DNA of 64,000 bases, taken from positions 15,931,001-15,995,000 of the forward strand of contig JALGPY010000003.1 of assembly GCA_023055425.1 (NCBI GenBank), read 5' to 3'. The notes under the pieces are model-generated. The model ran no database searches. It saw only the letters and a list, made by a program, of their open reading frames with translations, and was not told the DNA's origin. The DNA comes from Linanthus parryae (lineage: Eukaryota; Streptophyta; Magnoliopsida; Ericales; Polemoniaceae). A program made the translations under genes and the position numbers. This document shows, piece after piece, positions 11,084 to 23,151 of this stretch. Position 1 is the first letter of the stretch. Each line of letters begins with the position of its first letter.

Positions 11084-14000
11084 TTACTTTTTCTGCTGCT
11101 TCTTCCCCGCCGTCTTCTTCTTCTTCTCCGCAGACCTCAATGCAACAAAGGAAACAGTCGAAAACTTGCGGTACAAACTGTAAAATGCATACCGGTGGTC
11201 CTCATCCTCCATCAGTTCCTTTAACCCAAGATAATTCTTGTTAAATACGCAGTTATAGCTCGATATCCCCATTTCATTCGCAATCCAGATTCTGAGGTTG
11301 GGAGCCTGGACAGAGAACTTCTTCTTTGGAACTGGAATCAGGTCCCTCAAATGACTCATGAAGAAGCAGACATGAGGACCACAGTCATTCCTGACAGATG
11401 AAAATAGAATGCAGCCTTAATATATATCACAGACATGTAAATGGATTAGTTAGCTATGTTAAGTAGTTAGCTTATTACCCATTTGATTGCTGGGGAACAT
11501 CGTCGTTCATGTACCACACCTGCCAGCGTCGTATGTCATCATTGTATTCTGAGTAGTTGGTGAGCATTGTGTGCATTTGCCCAATTTTGGCAGCAACTTC
11601 GAACTCAGAATACCCCATGCCGGTATGCGAGTCCAAGATGAATATTTCTTGGTCAACAAAAGAAATAACCATCATGAACCAGTGCAGGTGATCGACATTC
11701 AACGGAACGGCGATCTAATCATTAAAAATTCAAGATAAAGTAAGTCATACAAAAGAACAAAGTAGCTTGTATTGATAGTATTCGGAATACTTACGTATCC
11801 CATCTCGCTCCACTCTCCTCCCGACTGTTCGTGTGCCTTGACGTATTCGAGGACTTTTGTGGGCTGAACAAAAATTATAACTAATCAGGTATTTTCCTAG
11901 ATGAATTTTGAATTGAGTCATATCATAAAAATGACAAGGCAGTGAACTTACAGAATAACACGTGCCGAGGAACCAAATCCGCTTGATTCCTTGGAATTCC
12001 CGGCTACGTTCATGAAGATGAAGGAATTGCATGTAAGCATCCATCACCTCATCGTCAAACCATTTTTCATCCCGGAGGCGCCAAGCGGACGACCTTGTCA
12101 GTTTGGCCATGCCACCCATATCAGCAACTATCTCACTGCATATTATATATGATACACAACCAGAAGTATAAACATAATGCATGCCACACATAAGAATTAT
12201 TTAGGAAGTTTGAATGTAAATAAAACTTACGTTGCCAATTCTGGGGGAACATAAAAATTCTTGTTGGTGTGTTCGTACGTGCTCGCATACTTGTGCGACA
12301 TGTAGTAATGGAGCCAGCACTGTTCTGCTTCAGGCATGGGTGGGATAAGAGTCAATTCTTTAGGATTCATGTGTTGCTTATACAACGATATCCTCGAAGA
12401 CGCTCTAATGATCCGATCTGCCTTTCCCCGGACAGTCCCAACCAAGTTTCCCCTTGGGTTCTTCGGAGAACCATGAACAAGGAATGGCTGGGGAGGTACA
12501 TTGGAGGCCACCTAATAAATCAACAAAATCATTAGGGGTGTTAAAACTTTAAAAATAAATCTCAAATATTAAGATATCAACTTTAAGACATTTACCTCAG
12601 TGCTGGAGCTGATTGTGTAGACCACCTTCATGGGAGAGTTAACCTCAGCCTCCTCTATCTTCTGCTTCTTCTTAGCTCTTAGTTCTTCTTCACACTTTTC
12701 CTTCTCTTTCTTCTTCTGAGCTCCTTCCTCTTCCCCCTTTTTCTTACCCCCTTCCTCTTCCTCCTTCTTCTCATCCTCTTCATTCTTCTTCTCTTCTTCC
12801 TTCTTCTTCTCTTCTTCCTTCTTCTTCTCTTCTTCCTCATCCTCCTTCTTCTTCTGTTCTTCCTTCTCCTTTTCCTTCCACAGGGACATAAGATACTCTT
12901 TGTCAAGCTTTTCAACCACCTGTCCCACAATGCACTTCCAAAAATCCTCTGGTAGAGGTGGAGGCAGTAGTTGGACTACTGGTGCAACAACTTTTTCAGT
13001 TTTGGGCTCATCATCAGCTTTTTTCAACTTCAACTACATACAAAAACAGAGTTGAGAGACATAAACTTAAGATAGTAATCTTAATATATAAACAGGACAC
13101 TTTAATGTCAATGTTAAAGTTCACTCACATTGTTGTTTTGTTGGACATACTTCCATCTCTTGGAAACATCAGAGGTTTCCCAGAATTTCAACCTTGGAAT
13201 TGCTTCCTTATCCTGACATCCTTTTGGGGTTTCCAGATACTTTGGGCAGAACTTTTCCATGTACAAAAGCTAGAAAAGTAAAATTGAGATGGCAGCATTT
13301 AAGAATGTGCTCTTAATATTTTAAACTTCATGGTCAAAATAACTGAAAAAGAGTTAGAGATTTACCAAAGGAATCAGCACGCAACCAGTTCCGCGAAGGG
13401 TTGTTCCAGTCTGAGCCTTAACTTGCTGTGTCTTGAAGTGATCCAGCCATAAGGCTGCCCAGTTTACCTCTTTCAGGTGCTCCAAATTAACAACAAGATT
13501 AGCAAGACCTCTCCGGACTCCTGCTCGTCCTATCGGCATTCCCAGTGCACCCAAGATCAAGCAAACAGCCCTTCGTTTCCACTCATCATTCAACAGCAGC
13601 CTGTTCTCATCCGCCTTGAACCACGGAACGTACTCACCGAAAGTTGTGTTGTCCTCAACGAGGCCGATACTTTCTTCAACTATGCGGAGTAGCATCGGAT
13701 CGACCTCCGGGAACTCTGTTTCTCCGTAGCATCGGATTCCAAATAGCCACCCGACAACTTCCGGTGTTAGCTCCACGGTGCGGCCGTGCGCTGTCAAGTA
13801 CCCGTCGGTATCGTAGCACTTGTAAATGAATTGGTTGAATTTCTCTAGGGTTTCCGTGATCTTTAGGTGCTGTAGTCCTCCAAGGCCCACTTCGTGCATC
13901 CATGCTTTCTGTTCAACCGTCATTTCTTTAAAAATATTCTGAACAGAGGGCAGGCTCATGTAACTCTGAAATCGCCTTGGATTCTTCAACTTTTTAACTG

Positions 14001-15722
14001 ACTTACCCTTCAGCTTGGCTTCAGCCGCCTTCTTCTTCAACTTTTCCTTCTCCCCCGTCGACTTCCTTTTCAAAGAACCTTCTCTTTTCCGCTTGTCTTT
14101 TTCTTGATGAGCCGCTGTGAGATAAGGTTCCTTCTGGATATTGGTCATGCATTTCCACTCCAAGTTGATGCTTTGTAGGACCGCTTTGGTCATCCTCATT
14201 TTAGGATCTATTTTCCGAAGACTGTGCATCCTCACATTTCTGAAATTATGAAAATCAACCCATAATTTAAATTTACAGAGGCATACAATAAACTAAAACA
14301 GCAACAAACAATTAAAATTAAAGCGAAAGCCATTAGAGATGAAGTAATAACATGCAAACTTTAACAGAAAGGGCAGTAAATATATTAGATTGAGGTTCTA
14401 ATAGATAAGAAATTAACTGCAGATCAGGAGACACATAATTTAAACAAACTTTTTGCGAGAGTAAAATCATACTTGTATCTGATGTAGGCACTCATGGAAT
14501 TGCCATGGTGAGCTTCATCATCACTCTCATCCTCATCTCCTTTGTATTCCTCCACATCTCCATTCTCTTCCTTCTCTTCCTCATCTGACTCCTCCTCATC
14601 TGACTCCTCCTCATCATTTTCTTGCTGTTCAATCTGTTTGTCCTTCTCATTCTTCCTCATCTCAAAGCTGTACTTGCTTACATCATGATCCTCATCACTA
14701 GAGGATTCCAAGGCCCTTTTCTCGTAATTATCTCGTTGCTCCCGTGGTAAATTGCAAAATAGGGCATACATCTGTAACAAAAGTTGGGGAGGCATATCCT
14801 TGTCTCTCAATTTGAAAGCATATTTCCTCTCCTCACTGTCATATGTAAACAGTCGCAATTTAACGGAACCCCCAAATTAACAGTCATATGTAAACAGTTG
14901 CAAAAAAAGGCTATCAGTTTTATAACAATAGTAAGATTTATCAAAAATTAAGAAAAAGCAATTAACAGCTAAAGTCAGCAGAACACATTACTAAAGTTTG
15001 AAAGGTAAATTCTTTAGATAGCATATTTAATAAAGTTCATGTTTTTAACAGAAGATTACTTACATGAACATGTCAAATCCAGGTGTGTGCTGGATGTTCT
15101 TTACTTCATCTTCTAAGCTCTTTCCCCTTTTCTTAGAAACCTTTTTCTTTCCCCTTTTCTTCAATGGTCTTGGTGGGGCTGGCTTTTTCCTTGGTGACCT
15201 CCTTGGGATGTTCACAATTTTGTCCTCCTCCGAAGTGAAGTGATGCTGCTTCTTGGCTTTCTTCTTCCTCTCAATGTCTTCTTCAATAGTCTCTGGATTC
15301 TTTCTCTTCTCAACTGAGGCAGTAGCATCGGCCAATTGGATTATGCCACTAGCATCCTCGAACTGTGGTCCTTCGACCATTGATAAAGGAAGGACTTTTG
15401 TTGAATCTTCCCAGATTTGTCTACCAATTGCGTCGGTGGAGTTAGGGTGTGCCTCTTTTGCCTCTTCATCTGAATCCCCACCTCCAATTTTGGTTTTGAT
15501 GGAGTTTCCCTCTTCTGTTTTGGAGCCCCCATCTCCTACTGGTTCTCGAGGGCTAGATCCTCGATCTTTGGTTGGGTTCAAGACAGGAGTGAGGGGATTT
15601 GCAGTTAAAAGGACTTCCAAATTAACCGAGCTTACCTCCTGGTTTAGATCTGAAATCACCTTATCGATGTCTTTGGAAGGTGAAATCTGCTCCCCTACGC
15701 CTGTATCTTCCTGGTCCGCCAT
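11084..15722 (-). CDS. Ulp1-like cysteine protease (C48) with HMG-box-like region, intact copy A
   Basis: Ten exons (15722-15064, 14835-14473, 14239-13366, 13269-13129, 13033-12596, 12511-12231, 12135-11952, 11863-11795, 11714-11479, 11390-11084) have consistent phases and give about 1183 residues with no stop. Order: charged N-terminus with a basic PRRSPRKKPAPP stretch; an acidic run; an HMG-box-like segment across exons 2-3 (SAYIRYK ... NLEWKCM ... EPYLTAA); a conserved helical region (VGLGGLQHLKITETLEKFNQ, LTPEVVGWLFGI); a Lys/Glu-rich coiled-coil stretch; then the protease with HW, LDS, PQQ and NDCGP. These are the His, Asp, Gln and Cys of Ulp1/SENP enzymes, which remove SUMO-like tags. 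Whether this one cleaves SUMO is unknown. The start is the first Met after a GA-repeat 5' region and corresponds to that of copy B. Confidence 0.85.
12679..12930 (-). repeat. Low-complexity Glu/Lys codon tract inside copy A exon 5
   Basis: A purine-rich (GAA/AAG/GAG) run encodes the charged coiled-coil-like stretch of the Ulp1-like protein. ORFs in its other frames are artefacts. Confidence 0.7.
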
Positions 15723-15765
15723 GGATTTGTGATAGAGATGGAAGGGGAAGTTGAATTCGGGAAAC

Positions 15766-15804
<39 letters not shown>

Positions 15805-16299
15805 TAGGGCTGGTCTGGGTTCGTCTGGTTTGTGGTTGCTAGTAATGAAGAAACCTCGGAGAGAGAGAGAGATATTTGGTTGTGTGGTTGCCAGTAATGA
15901 AGAGGATGGGACAACTGACATTAAAATTTACAAATTTCAAATTTTTCATAAAAAGCTATCTACATTTTTAGACAAAAACACAAATATTTTAAAGACTCCA
16001 TCTTAACGTAACAAACATATTGTTTTTTTAATTTCTTTAGTTGTGGAGTGTCATAATTAATTTTATTTTGTATTATTGGTATATTATTATATTAGTATTG
16101 CCATGACAGTGTGTACAAATGTAGAAAACACAAGTATCGCCATCTTTGCGTTTGCATTTGACTGTCTCTTAACATCTCCTTCTAAATATATTAATATAAT
16201 TTCCATAATTCTGAACTCTAGAGAGAACTCTATCTTATTTTTTAATACACTCATCACTGTAAAATTTTATTAACTTTTTGTTTGTTCATCAATTGGTTA
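15723..16299 (-). promoter_or_regulatory. Probable promoter/5' UTR of Ulp1-like gene A
   Basis: A GA (CT on the gene strand) microsatellite at 15771-15797 and another near 15859-15871 lie just before the start codon. The paralogous gene B has a matching CT run at 23031-23068, so the 5' UTR layout is conserved. The rest, up to the tandem array, is AT-rich. Confidence 0.45.
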
Positions 16300-19200
16300 A
16301 CTCAAAGATGCCTATTTGTGGGTTTTTGGAGGTTGTGCACACTGCCATGCATGGTACAAACACAAGGCAGGCACAAAGTCCTCAAATTGGGTACAGAATT
16401 GTGTTGGTGATGTAGTTAATGGGAAAGAACAATGTTTCCAACGGGTACGCGTTACCCAAACTGAGTTTGATTGACGTCTATGCATCTCATTTGTGCCACC
16501 ACTCAACACATACTAGCACTATGTGACATTTTAAGACCAATTCTGATACCTACAACACACGGTCACTTCTCACGACGTCAAGTCTCACAATGTCGATAGT
16601 CGGTTACACCCTTATCCCTCGGTGTTCAAGTCCCATGGTTGGGTGTGACCTCAAAACTCCCAGTCTTGTGAAAATGACCCAAATACAACATTAAATCAGA
16701 GTTGGCATGCTGGGGGCACATTTCATGGCTAAACTCGTACAATTATCGAGTTTTCATTCGATTTTTGCCCCTTTATGTCACTTAGAGGAGCAAAACTTGA
16801 AGCCATTTCAAAATAACTCCCAGCACTGTCCTCGGCATGTTTTCCAGGACACATGGTGACACCCCGAGTCATTCCATCGACGAAGAAACCAAAATAAGTG
16901 GCATTTTAAAGGGATATACATTTTAAAGTTTAAGATAGACCCCTCTCTAGGGTTTAGCATTTAAGAAGGTGCATGAATTTTTTTAGAATGAGTTGTTAAT
17001 ACTCCATCAAATCAATACTCAAAGATGCCTATTTGTGGGTTTTTGGAGGTTGTGCACACTGCCATGCATGGTACAAACACAAGGCAGGCACAAAGTCCTC
17101 AAATTGGGTACAGAATTGTGTTGGTGATGTAGTTAATGGGAAAGAACAATGTTTCCAACGGGTACGCGTTACCCAAACTGAGTTTGATTGACGTCTATGC
17201 ATCTCATTTGTGCCACCACTCAACACATACTAGCACTATGTGACATTTTAAGACCAATTCTGATACCTACAACACACGGTCACTTCTCACGACGTCAAGT
17301 CTCACAATGTCGATAGTCGGTTACACCCTTATCCCTCGGTGTTCAAGTCCCATGGTTGGGTGTGACCTCAAAACTCCCAGTCTTGTGAAAATGACCCAAA
17401 TACAACATTAAATCAGAGTTGGCATGCTGGGGGCACATTTCATGGCTAAACTCGTACAATTATCGAGTTTTCATTCGATTTTTGCCCCTTTATGTCACTT
17501 AGAGGAGCAAAACTTGAAGCCATTTCAAAATAACTCCCAGCACTGTCCTCGGCATGTTTTCCAGGACACATGGTGACACCCCGAGTCATTCCATCGACGA
17601 AGAAACCAAAATAAGTGGCATTTTAAAGGGATATACATTTTAAAGTTTAAGATAGACCCCTCTCTAGGGTTTAGCATTTAAGAAGGTGCATGAATTTTTT
17701 TAGAATGAGTAATTAATACTCCATCAAATCAATACTCAAAGATGCCTATTTGTGGGTTTTTGGAGGTTGTGCACACTGCCATGCATGGTACAAACACAAG
17801 GCAGGCACAAAGTCCTCAAATTGGGTACAGAATTGTGTTGGTGATGTAGTTAATGGGAAAGAACAATGTTTCCAACGGGTACGCGTTACCCAAACTGAGT
17901 TTGATTGACGTCTATGCATCTCATTTGTGCCACCACTCAACACATACTAGCACTATGTGACATTTTAAGACCAATTCTGATACCTACAACACACGGTCAC
18001 TTCTCACGACGTCAAGTCTCACAATGTCGATAGTCGGTTACACCCTTATCCCTCGGTGTTCAAGTCCCATGGTTGGGTGTGACCTCAAAACTCCCAGTCT
18101 TGTGAAAATGACCCAAATACAACATTAAATCAGAGTTGGCATGCTGGGGGCACATTTCATGGCTAAACTCGTACAATTATCGAGTTTTCATTCGATTTTT
18201 GCCCCTTTATGTCACTTAGAGGAGCAAAACTTGAAGCCATTTCAAAATAACTCCCAGCACTGTCCTTGGCATGTTTTCCAGGACACATGGTGACACCCCG
18301 AGTCATTCCATCGACGAAGAAACCAAAATAAGTGGCATTTTAAAGGGATATACATTATAAAGTTTAAGATAGACCCCTCTCTAGGGTTTAGCATTTAAGA
18401 AGGTACATGCAATTTTTTAGAATGAGTTGTTAATACTCCATCAACTCAATACTCAAAGATGCCTATTTGTGGGTTTTTGGAGGTTGTGCACACTGCCATG
18501 CATGGTACAAACACAAGGCAGGCACAAAGTCCTCAAATTGGGTACAGAATTGTGTTGGTGATGTAGTTAATGGGAAAGAACAATGTTTCCAACGGGTACG
18601 CGTTACCCAAACTGAGTTTGATTGACGTCTATGCATCTCATTTGTGCCACCACTCAACACATACTAGCACTATGTGACATTTTAAGACCAATTCTGATAC
18701 CTACAACACACGGTCACTTCTCACGACGTCAAGTCTCACAATGTCGATAGTCGGTTACACCCTTATCCCTCGGTGTTCAAGTCCCATGGTTGGGTGTGAC
18801 CTCAAAACTCCCAGTCTTGTGAAAATGACCCAAATACAACATTAAATCAGAGTTGGCATGCTGGGGGCACATTTCATGGCTAAACTCGTACAATTATCGA
18901 GTTTTCATTCGATTTTTGCCCCTTTATGTCACTTAGAGGAGCAAAACTTGAAGCCATTTCAAAATAACTCCCAGCACTGTCCTTGGCATGTTTTCCAGGA
19001 CACATGGTGACACCCCGAGTCATTCCATCGACGAAGAAACCAAAATAAGTGGCATTTTAAAGGGATATACATTTTAAAGTTTAAGATAGACCCCTCTCTA
19101 GGGTTTAGCATTTAAGAAGGTGCATGCATTTTTTTAGAATGAGTTGTTAATACTCCATCAAATCAATACTCAAAGATGCCTATTTGTGGGTTTTTGGAGG

Positions 19201-22200
19201 TTGTGCACATTGCCATGCATGGTACAAACACAAGGCAGGCACAAAGTCCTCAAATTGGGTACAGAATTGTGTTGGTGATGTAGTTAATGGGAAAGAACAA
19301 TGTTTCCAACGGGTACGCGTTACCCAAACTGAGTTTGATTGACGTCTATGCATCTCATTTGTGCCACCACTCAACACATACTAGCACTATGTGACATTTT
19401 AAGACCAATTCTGATACCTACAACACACGGTCACTTCTCACGACGTCAAGTCTCACAATGTCGATAGTCGGTTACACCCTTATCCCTCGGTGTTCAAGTC
19501 CCATGGTTGGGTGTTACCTCAAAACTCCCAGTCTTGTGAAAATGACCCAAATACAACATTAAATCAGAGTTGGCATGCTGGGGGCACATTTCATGGCTAA
19601 ACTCGTACAATTATCGAGTTTTCATTCGATTTTTGCCCCTTTATGTCACTTAGAGGAGCAAAACTTGAAGCCATTTCAAAATAACTCCCAGCACTGTCCT
19701 TGGCATGTTTTCCAGGACACATGGTGACACCCCGAGTCATTGCATCGACGAAGAAACCAAAATAAGTGGCATTTTAAAGGGATATACATTATAAAGTTTA
19801 AGATAGACCCCTCTCTAGGGTTTAGCATTTAAGAAGGTGCATGCAATTTTTGAGAATGAGTTGTTAATACTCCATCAACTCAATACTCAAAGATGCCTAT
19901 TTGTGGGTTTTTGGAGGTTGTGCACACTGCCATGCATGGTACAAACACAAGGCAGGCACAAAGTCCTCAAATTGGGTACAGAATTGTGTTGGTGATGTAG
20001 TTAATGGGAAAGAACAATGTTTCCAACGGGTACGCGTTACCCAAACTGAGTTTGATTGACGTCTATGCATCTCATTTGTGCCACCACTCAACACATACTA
20101 GCACTATGTGACATTTTAAGACCAATTCTGATACCTACAACACACGGTCACTTCTCACGACGTCAAGTCTCACAATGTCGATAGTCGGTTACACCCTTAT
20201 CCCTCGGTGTTCAAGTCCCATGGTTGGGTGTGACCTCAAAACTCCCAGTCTTGTGAAAATGACCCAAATACAACATTAAATCAGAGTTGGCATGCTGGGG
20301 GCACATTTCATGGCTAAACTCGTACAATTATCGAGTTTTCATTCGATTTTTGCCCCTTTATGTCACTTAGAGGAGCAAAACTTGAAGCCATTTCAAAATA
20401 ACTCCCAGCACTGTCCTTGACATGTTTTCCAGGGCACATGGTGACACCCCGAGTCATTCCATCGACGAAGAAACCAAAATAAGTGGCATTTTAAAGGGAT
20501 ATACATTATAAAGTTTAAGATAGACCCCTCTCTAGGGTTTAGCATTTAAGAAGGTGCATGTAATTTTTTAGAATGAGTTGTTAATACTCCATCAACTCAA
20601 TACTCAAAGATGCCTATTTGTGGGTTTTTGGAGGTTGTGCACACTGCCATGCATGGTACAAACACAAGGCAGGCACAAAGTCCTCAAATTGGGTACAGAA
20701 TTGTGTTGGTGATGTAGTTAATGGGAAAGAACAATGTTTCCAACGGGTACGCGTTACCCAAACTGAGTTTGATTGACGTCTATGCATCTCATTTGTGCCA
20801 CCACTCAACACATACTAGCACTATGTGACATTTTAAGACCAATTCTGATACCTACAACACACGGTCACTTCTCACGACGTCAAGTCTCACAATGTCGATA
20901 GTCGGTTACACCCTTATCCCTCGGTGTTCAAGTCCCATGGTTGGGTGTGACCTCAAAACTCCCAGTCTTGTGAAAATGACCCAAATACAACATTAAATCA
21001 GAGTTGGCATGCTGGGGGCACATTTCATGGCTAAACTCGTACAATTATCGAGTTTTCATTCGATTTTTGCCCCTTTATGTCACTTAGAGGAGCAAAACTT
21101 GAAGCCATTTCAAAATAACTCCCAGCACTGTCCTTGGCATGTTTTCCAGGACACATGGTGACACCCCGAGTCATTCCATCGACGAAGAAACCAAAATAAG
21201 TGGCATTTTAAAGGGATATACATTTTAAAGTTTAAGATAGACCCCTCTCTAGGGTTTAGCATTTAAGAAGGTGCATGCATTTTTTTAGAATGAGTTGTTA
21301 ATACTCCATCAAATCAATACTCAAAGATGCCTATTTGTGGGTTTTTGGAGGTTGTGCACATTGCCATGCATGGTACAAACACAAGGCAGGCACAAAGTCC
21401 TCAAATTGGGTACAGAATTGTGTTGGTGATGTAGTTAATGGGAAAGAACAATGTTTCCAACGGGTACGCGTTACCCAAACTGAGTTTGATTGACGTCTAT
21501 GCATCTCATTTGTGCCACCACTCAACACATACTAGCACTATGTGACATTTTAAGACCAATTCTGATACCTACAACACACGGTCACTTCTCACGACGTCAA
21601 GTCTCACAATGTCGATAGTCGGTTACACCCTTATCCCTCGGTGTTCAAGTCCCATGGTTGGGTGTTACCTCAAAACTCCCAGTCTTGTGAAAATGACCCA
21701 AATACAACATTAAATCAGAGTTGGCATGCTGGGGGCACATTTCATGGCTAAACTCGTACAATTATCGAGTTTTCATTCGATTTTTGCCCCTTTATGTCAC
21801 TTAGAGGAGCAAAACTTGAAGCCATTTCAAAATAACTCCCAGCACTGTCCTTGGCATGTTTTCCAGGACACATTGTGACACCCCGAGTCATTCCATCGAC
21901 GAAGAAACCAAAATAAGTGGCATTTTAAAGGGATATACATTATAAAGTTTAAGATAGACCCCTCTCTAGGGTTTAGCATTTAAGAAGGTGCATGAATTTT
22001 TTTAGGATGAGTTGTTAATACTCCATCAACTCAATACTCAAAGATGCCTATTTGTGGGTTTTTGGAGGTTGTGCACACTGCCATGCATGGTACAAACACA
22101 AGGCAGGCACAAAGTCCTCAAATTGGGTACAGAATTGTGTTGGTGATGTAGTTAATGGGAAAGAACAATGTTTCCAACGGGTACGCGTTACCCAAACTGA

Positions 22201-22762
22201 GTTTGATTGACGTCTATGCATCTCATTTGTGCCACCACTCAACACATACTAGCACTATGTGACATTTTAAGACCAATTCTGATACCTACAACACACGGTC
22301 ACTTCTCACGACGTCAAGTCTCACAATGTCGATAGTCGGTTACACCCTTATCCCTCGGTGTTCAAGTCCCATGGTTGGGTGTGACCTCAAAACTCCCAGT
22401 CTTGTGAAAATGACCCAAATACAACATTAAATCAGAGTTGGCATGCTGGGGGCACATTTCATGGCTAAACTCGTACAATTATCGAGTTTTCATTCGATTT
22501 TTGCCCCTTTATGTCACTTAGAGGAGCAAAACTTGAAGCCATTTCAAAATAACTCCCAGCACTGTCCTTGGCATGTTTTCCAGGACACATGGTGACACCC
22601 CGAGTCATTCCATCGACGAAGAAACCAAAATAAGTGGCATTTTAAAGGGAAATACATTATAAAGTTTAAGATAGACCCCTCTCTAGGGTTTAGCAGTTAA
22701 GAAGGTTCATGCATTTTTTTAGAATGAGTTGCTAATACTCCATCAAATCAATACTCAAAGAT
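16300..22762. repeat. Tandem array of nine 717-bp monomers
   Basis: Monomers start at 16300, 17017, 17734, 18451, 19168, 19885, 20602, 21319 and 22036. A tenth is cut after about 10 bases (22753-22762). Spacing is exactly 717 bp every time, so no indel separates any pair. Only a handful of substitutions differ between copies, mostly in the last 200 bp. Each begins ACTCAAAGATGCC and ends AATACTCCATCAA plus a few bases. A 65-codon ORF recurs identically on the minus strand in every copy. The array sits between the two divergent Ulp1-like genes. I do not recognise the unit as rDNA or a known satellite. Confidence 0.97.
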
Positions 22763-23030
22763 ACATTAGAATTTTTTTTTTCTTTCCTTTTAAATATTTC
22801 ATACTAAGTGCCAGAATTTTGGGGCACATTTTGAAATTTTTGAATTTCAGGAACGAAAATAATAATTTGAAAATTTAAAAAAAGTGAGAGAGTGGTCCAA
22901 TCAAATCAACCGCCTCAACTGCCACTCACAGCCCACCTTGCCTTTAATTTCGGAACAGTTCCATTTGCAGAGTCCTTCTAGTAATTGACTCTGTGGTTGC
23001 AGTTTCAATCAATTTTCTGAAACTGACGAA

Positions 23031-23068
<38 letters not shown>

Positions 23069-23151
23069 CAGTTCGCAACTTTCCTCTTCATCTTCCCCAT
23101 CTTCATCTTCTCCATCTTCATCTCTTCTCCTTCAATCAACATACAAAATCC
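22763..23151 (+). promoter_or_regulatory. Probable promoter/5' UTR of Ulp1-like gene B
   Basis: It contains CCAAT at 22897-22901 and a CT microsatellite at 23031-23068, followed by a pyrimidine-rich leader (CTTCATCTTC repeats) up to the ATG at 23152. The layout mirrors that of gene A. Confidence 0.45.

Noticed and set aside
12679..12930. Arg/Lys-rich ORF inside exon 5 of Ulp1-like gene A
   Set aside because: Wrong-frame reading of a purine-rich coding stretch.
15060..15914. Longer start for Ulp1-like gene A beginning upstream of the GA repeat
   Set aside because: The extra residues are translated microsatellite and leader. The paralogue supports the later start at 15722.
16300..17016. A GTTCAAGTCCC word in each 717-bp monomer that resembles a Pol III B box
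   Set aside because: No matching A box at a proper distance and no tRNA fold. A single word is not enough.
16310..22245. A 65-codon minus-strand ORF repeated identically in all nine 717-bp monomers
   Set aside because: It is expected from a recently homogenised repeat. The one substitution I found in it is synonymous, but there are too few differences to infer selection, and no domain or promoter was seen.
16300..22762. Array as ribosomal DNA or a CRISPR array
   Set aside because: The unit is 717 bp with no rRNA-like core and no short repeat/spacer alternation, and the context is a plant transposon.
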